A stretch of DNA of 8,589 nt from Candidatus Omnitrophota bacterium (lineage in GTDB: Bacteria; Omnitrophota; Gorgyraeia; 2-02-FULL-51-18), in assembly GCA_023247955.1 (NCBI GenBank), contig JAHFFL010000034.1, positions 1 to 8,589 of the forward strand. The letters run 5' to 3'. Both the position numbers and the translations under genes were made by a program. How positions within the stretch are numbered: position 1 is the first letter of the stretch; each line of letters starts with the position of its first letter. The notes beneath the pieces are model-generated. The model saw only the letters and a list, made by a program, of their open reading frames with translations, was not told where the DNA came from and searched no databases. This document shows positions 5,780-8,589 of the stretch, piece after piece.

Positions 5780-7654
5780 ATGTTTCAAACCCTTGAACTC
5801 TATACCGGAAAAGAAATTGCTTTGGAGACCCTGGCCGGGCAACTGGTGGCCTTTGGTTACCGGCGCCAGGAGCGGATAGGGGATAAAGGAGAGTTCAGTG
5901 TCCGCGGCAGCACCGTGGATATTTTTCCCGCCGATTTTTCATTCCCCGTGCGCGTGGACTTCGATGACGAATCAGTCCAGGCCATTCACGCGTTTGATCC
6001 GGTGACCGGACAAATGCTGGAGCCGCATCGCATGGTGATCTTTCTGCCGGTCAAAGAAAAATTACGCCGCCTCGAAAAACCACGCGCTTCCCTGATTTCG
6101 CAAGAAATTCCGGTGGACCCTTTTGTGGACATTGAGACCGGAGATTTTGTGGTCCACGTGCTGCATGGGATCGCGCGTTACCGCGGAATAAAGTCAGACC
6201 ATTTTGCGCTTGAGTTCGCGGACAAAAATATTTTATACGTGCCGGTGCGGGACCTGCGCCTTATCCAGCGCTACGTGGCTTTCGGCAAACTGCGGCCCAA
6301 GCTGTCGCGGCTGGGTACCCGAGGCTGGCAGCGGCTCAAGGAAAGAACAAGAAAAGGCGTCTTGTCTTTTGCCTCCGAGCTTTTGAATATTCAGGTCAAG
6401 CGGAAGGCGCTTCAAGGGTATGCATTTCAGAAAGACACCGATTGGCAAAAGAAACTGGAGGAGGAATTTCCTTACGAGGAAACCGAAGACCAGGCCCGGG
6501 CCATCGCGGAGGTCAAGCGCGACATGGAATCGCCGATGCCGATGGACCGGCTTCTCTGCGGCGACGTGGGATACGGGAAAACGGAGGTCGCTTTAAGGGC
6601 CGCGTTCAAAGCGGTGATGGGCGGCAAACAGGTGGCGTTGCTTGTTCCGACGACACTGCTTGCCGAACAGCATTTCGAGACGTTTACCGGCCGCATGAAA
6701 AATTTTCCGGTGACTATCCACATGCTTTCCCGTTTCCAGTCCCGTTCCGCGCAGAACCGGACTGTCGAAGCCGCGCGTGCCGGAAGCTGCGATATCGTGA
6801 TCGGAACGCATCGTCTTCTGTCCGAGGACGTGCGCTTCAAAGATTTAGGGCTGGTCATCATCGACGAAGAACAACGTTTTGGGGTCCGCCACAAGGAGCA
6901 TTTGAAAAAATTAAGACTTCTTGTGGATGTCCTGACGCTCACGGCGACGCCGATTCCCCGCACGTTGTATCTCTCGCTTGTCGACGCCAGGGACATGTCC
7001 ACGATACAGACGCCGCCCAAAAACAGAAAGCCGGTAGAGACCCGAGTGATTGAGTCCAGCGACCCCATGATCCGGGAGGCCGTCTTGAGGGAGCTGGACC
7101 GCCGCGGTCAGGTATTTTTTATTCATAACCGAGTGAAGGGGATCGAAGGCGTCGCGAAAAAAATCTCAGAATGGGTGCCCGCGGCAAGAGTGGGGGTAGG
7201 CCACGGGCAGATGCCGGCCAAACAGCTCGAGCAGGTGATGAAAAAATTTATTCACGGCGAAATCGACGTGCTGGTTTCCACGACCATTGTCGAGTCTGGA
7301 ATAGACATTCCCAATGCGAACACCCTGTTTGTCAACCGCGCGGACCTGTTTGGATTGTCGGAGCTTTACCAACTGCGCGGCCGGGTCGGCCGCTTCAGCC
7401 GGAATGCCTATGCTTATTTTCTCATCCCCAAAGGCGGCGTGTTGACCGAAGAAAGCAAAAAGCGGCTCTCGGCGATAGAGCGGTACACCTTTCTGGGCTC
7501 GGGTTTTCACGTGGCAATGGAAGATCTGGAGATACGCGGCGCCGGCAATATCCTGGGAGCCGAACAGCACGGCTTTATCTCCAGTGTCGGTTTCGACCTC
7601 TATTGCCGCATTCTTAGGGAAGCGGTGGAATCGACGCGGGCGGCCAGGGGTTGA
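5780..7654 (+). CDS. mfd: Compact transcription-repair coupling factor (Mfd) lacking D1, D3 and D7
   Basis: Mfd is a dsDNA translocase that removes stalled RNA polymerase from damage and recruits UvrA. The 624 residues are far short of the usual 1,050-1,150. Residues 4-90 match the UvrB-like D2 (UvrA-binding) module: LELYTGKEIALETL, GEFSVRGSTVDIFP, RVDFDDESV, FDPVTGQ. After a linker, about 116-170 is the RNA-polymerase-interaction domain (GDFVVHVLHGIARYRGI, ILYVPVRDLRLIQRY). The motor follows: DQARAI about 237, Walker A GDVGYGKTE 261-269, VPTTLLAEQH 289-298, Walker B DEEQ 362-365 and RFGVRHKE, LTATPIPRTL 387-396, STTIVESGIDIPNANT 500-515, QLRGRVGR 531-538, and the TRG motif RGAGNILGAEQHGF 586-599. 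The stop comes 25 residues later, with no D7. The gene starts eight bases after argS without a clear ribosome binding site. Family sure; whether the short form is natural is discussed in the findings. Confidence 0.93.
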   Translation: MFQTLELYTGKEIALETLAGQLVAFGYRRQERIGDKGEFSVRGSTVDIFPADFSFPVRVDFDDESVQAIHAFDPVTGQMLEPHRMVIFLPVKEKLRRLEKPRASLISQEIPVDPFVDIETGDFVVHVLHGIARYRGIKSDHFALEFADKNILYVPVRDLRLIQRYVAFGKLRPKLSRLGTRGWQRLKERTRKGVLSFASELLNIQVKRKALQGYAFQKDTDWQKKLEEEFPYEETEDQARAIAEVKRDMESPMPMDRLLCGDVGYGKTEVALRAAFKAVMGGKQVALLVPTTLLAEQHFETFTGRMKNFPVTIHMLSRFQSRSAQNRTVEAARAGSCDIVIGTHRLLSEDVRFKDLGLVIIDEEQRFGVRHKEHLKKLRLLVDVLTLTATPIPRTLYLSLVDARDMSTIQTPPKNRKPVETRVIESSDPMIREAVLRELDRRGQVFFIHNRVKGIEGVAKKISEWVPAARVGVGHGQMPAKQLEQVMKKFIHGEIDVLVSTTIVESGIDIPNANTLFVNRADLFGLSELYQLRGRVGRFSRNAYAYFLIPKGGVLTEESKKRLSAIERYTFLGSGFHVAMEDLEIRGAGNILGAEQHGFISSVGFDLYCRILREAVESTRAARG

Positions 7655-7683
7655 TTGCAAGGTACCGGTCGTTATGGTAATAT
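7655..7683 (+). promoter_or_regulatory. Possible sigma70-type promoter before the PPIase gene
   Basis: TTGCAA (7655-7660) and TAATAT (7678-7683) are separated by 17 bases, each matching four of six consensus positions. A start site about seven bases on would fall on the ATG at 7690, implying a leaderless or near-leaderless transcript; no Shine-Dalgarno precedes that ATG. An overlapping alternative is TTGATT (7651-7656) with TATGGT (7673-7678), spacer 16. The gap is only 35 bases and the match is modest, so this is a weak call. Confidence 0.28.
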
Positions 7684-7689
7684 CCACCA

Positions 7690-8583
7690 ATGACTTTTAA
7701 AAATAGTTGTCGAAATCCCTGGTTGTTGCTCAAAGGGCTGTCGTTGATCGCTCTCCTGACCGCCGCCGGCTGTTCCGGCCGCACCGGCGATAACACCGTG
7801 ATTGCCCGTTTTGATGGCGGCGTGATTACCGAGAAGGAATTCGAGCTCAAAATTGAGAGCATTCCAAACGAGCTTCGCCAGACCGCTCTCACTCGAAGAC
7901 AGGAGTTCATCGAGGACATGGCGTCCGAACACTACCTGTGGAAAGAGGCCAAGCGCCGCAGGATTGACAAGGATGCGGAGGTTCAGCGTCTCTTGGAAGT
8001 GGCTCAGCGCCGGATTGTTGTCGCCAAGCTTGTCCAGGAAGAAGTGGATAAAAAGGTGGAGGTCTCCTCCGAGGAAGCGCTCAAGTACTACGAGACGCAC
8101 AAGGACGAGTTTATGACGCCGCTGATGCTTCGGGCTTCGCATATTCTCGTGAAGACGGAAGAAGAAGCCGCCAGGATCAAAGGCGAACTCGCCGCGGGGG
8201 CGGACTTTGAGGAGACCGCGCGCGCGAAGTCCGTGGACACGACAGCCCGCCGCGGCGGCGATATCGGATTTTTCCAAAAAGGCCAGTTGGTGCCGGAATT
8301 TGAGGACAAGGTGTTCGGGATGAAGAAAGGCGAGATCAGTGATCCTGTGCGTACCCCATTTGGTTACCATCTGATTAAGCTCACCGACCGCGTGCCTCCG
8401 TCGCTCAAGGATTTTCAGTCCGTCAAACGGCAAGTCCATGACCGTTTGCTGAACGAGAAAAGGACAAAGGCGTTCAAGGCGCTTTTGAAGAAATTGAAAG
8501 GCGATTCCAAGATTGACGTCAATCACAAGGCGCTGGACGCCTTTATCCTTTCGCACAAGGAACTGCTGGGGGAGGTCAAATGA
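7690..8583 (+). CDS. SurA/PpiC-type peptidyl-prolyl isomerase lipoprotein
   Basis: Probably an envelope chaperone and prolyl isomerase that helps fold exported proteins. The 297 residues begin with a signal peptide: basic start, hydrophobic WLLLKGLSLIALLTAAGC, and a lipobox-like TAAGC with Cys28 as the lipidated residue (Ala at -3 is acceptable but not the commonest). Residues about 36-140 are a SurA_N-like chaperone region (VIARFDGGVITEKEFE, then helices rich in charged residues). Residues about 145-235 form a parvulin (PpiC rotamase) domain: LRASHILVKTEEEA with His151, GADFEETARAKS, RRGGDIGFFQKGQLVPEFED, FGMKKGEISDPVRTPFGYHLIKL with His227. A lysine-rich helical tail ends the protein. Placement after mfd, a common arrangement in some Gram-negative lineages, supports orthology. 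It could be named PrsA- or SurA-like; the exact symbol is not justified. The stop overlaps the next gene's ATG. Confidence 0.93.
   Translation: MTFKNSCRNPWLLLKGLSLIALLTAAGCSGRTGDNTVIARFDGGVITEKEFELKIESIPNELRQTALTRRQEFIEDMASEHYLWKEAKRRRIDKDAEVQRLLEVAQRRIVVAKLVQEEVDKKVEVSSEEALKYYETHKDEFMTPLMLRASHILVKTEEEAARIKGELAAGADFEETARAKSVDTTARRGGDIGFFQKGQLVPEFEDKVFGMKKGEISDPVRTPFGYHLIKLTDRVPPSLKDFQSVKRQVHDRLLNEKRTKAFKALLKKLKGDSKIDVNHKALDAFILSHKELLGEVK
8568..8576 (+). promoter_or_regulatory. Strong ribosome binding site for the gene at 8580
   Basis: GGGGGAGGT, within the last codons of the PPIase gene, is a near-complete Shine-Dalgarno sequence lying three bases before an ATG at 8580. It is the strongest such site seen in the window and argues that the ATG is a real start. 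Confidence 0.7.
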
Positions 8584-8589
8584 ACGGAC
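8580..8589 (+). CDS. Start of next gene, truncated by window end
   Basis: ATG AAC GGA follows a strong Shine-Dalgarno and overlaps the PPIase stop as ATGA (8580-8583). Only three codons are inside the window, so the product cannot be named. In comparable gene clusters a second SurA/PpiC protein is often next; that is a guess from context. Confidence 0.6.

Noticed and set aside
6442..7068. Long open frames on both strands inside mfd (203 and 198 codons)
   Set aside because: They are shadows of the GC-rich mfd coding frame, which carries all helicase motifs. Neither shows a recognisable domain.
7672..8556. 294-codon reverse-strand open frame opposite the PPIase gene
   Set aside because: The forward frame has a signal peptide, lipobox and parvulin motifs. 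The reverse frame has no recognisable features and is a mirror of codon bias.
1..8589. CRISPR arrays, tRNA or rRNA genes, insertion sequences, phage or defence genes
   Set aside because: No regularly spaced repeats, RNA gene signatures or transposase motifs were seen; the window is almost entirely filled by housekeeping genes.

Overview
The window is a dense block of housekeeping genes, all on the + strand: obg, proB, proA, nadD, rsfS, argS, a compact mfd, a lipoprotein of the SurA/PpiC chaperone type, and the first three codons of a further gene. Gaps are 0-35 bases, except about 90 bases between proA and nadD. Three junctions use the four-base ATGA stop/start overlap (obg/proB, rsfS/argS, and the PPIase with the next gene), which fits a translationally coupled operon. 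No stretch of 300 bases lacks a gene.

The organism is bacterial, GC-rich and probably diderm, given the SurA-like periplasmic chaperone with a lipobox. Gene order, the style of the Obg sequence, and a palindromic repeat of the TGTCATTGCGAG type suggest an uncultured lineage such as Omnitrophota or a relative. This is inference from remembered patterns; no search was possible.

Layout: (1) 1-965, obg, a ribosome-assembly GTPase whose start codon loses its first base at the window edge. (2) 962-3083, proB and proA, the first two enzymes of proline synthesis from glutamate; ProB lacks the PUA domain. (3) 3086-3172, an inverted-repeat element that runs to within one base of the nadD start. (4) 3174-4092, nadD (NAD synthesis) and rsfS (ribosome silencing), where rsfS has no ordinary start codon covering its conserved N-terminus. 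(5) 4089-5771, argS. (6) 5780-7654, an Mfd of only 624 residues. (7) 7690-8583, the PPIase lipoprotein, possibly with its own promoter, then the start of another coupled gene.

The most notable item is the mfd gene. The protein opens directly in the UvrA-binding module (D2), passes through a short linker to the RNA-polymerase-interaction domain, then the full RecG-like translocase and TRG motif, and stops. D1a, D1b, D3 and the C-terminal D7 clamp are all absent, so it looks like a stripped-down transcription-repair coupling factor. The second is the palindrome inserted between proA and nadD, which appears to leave nadD without a ribosome binding site.
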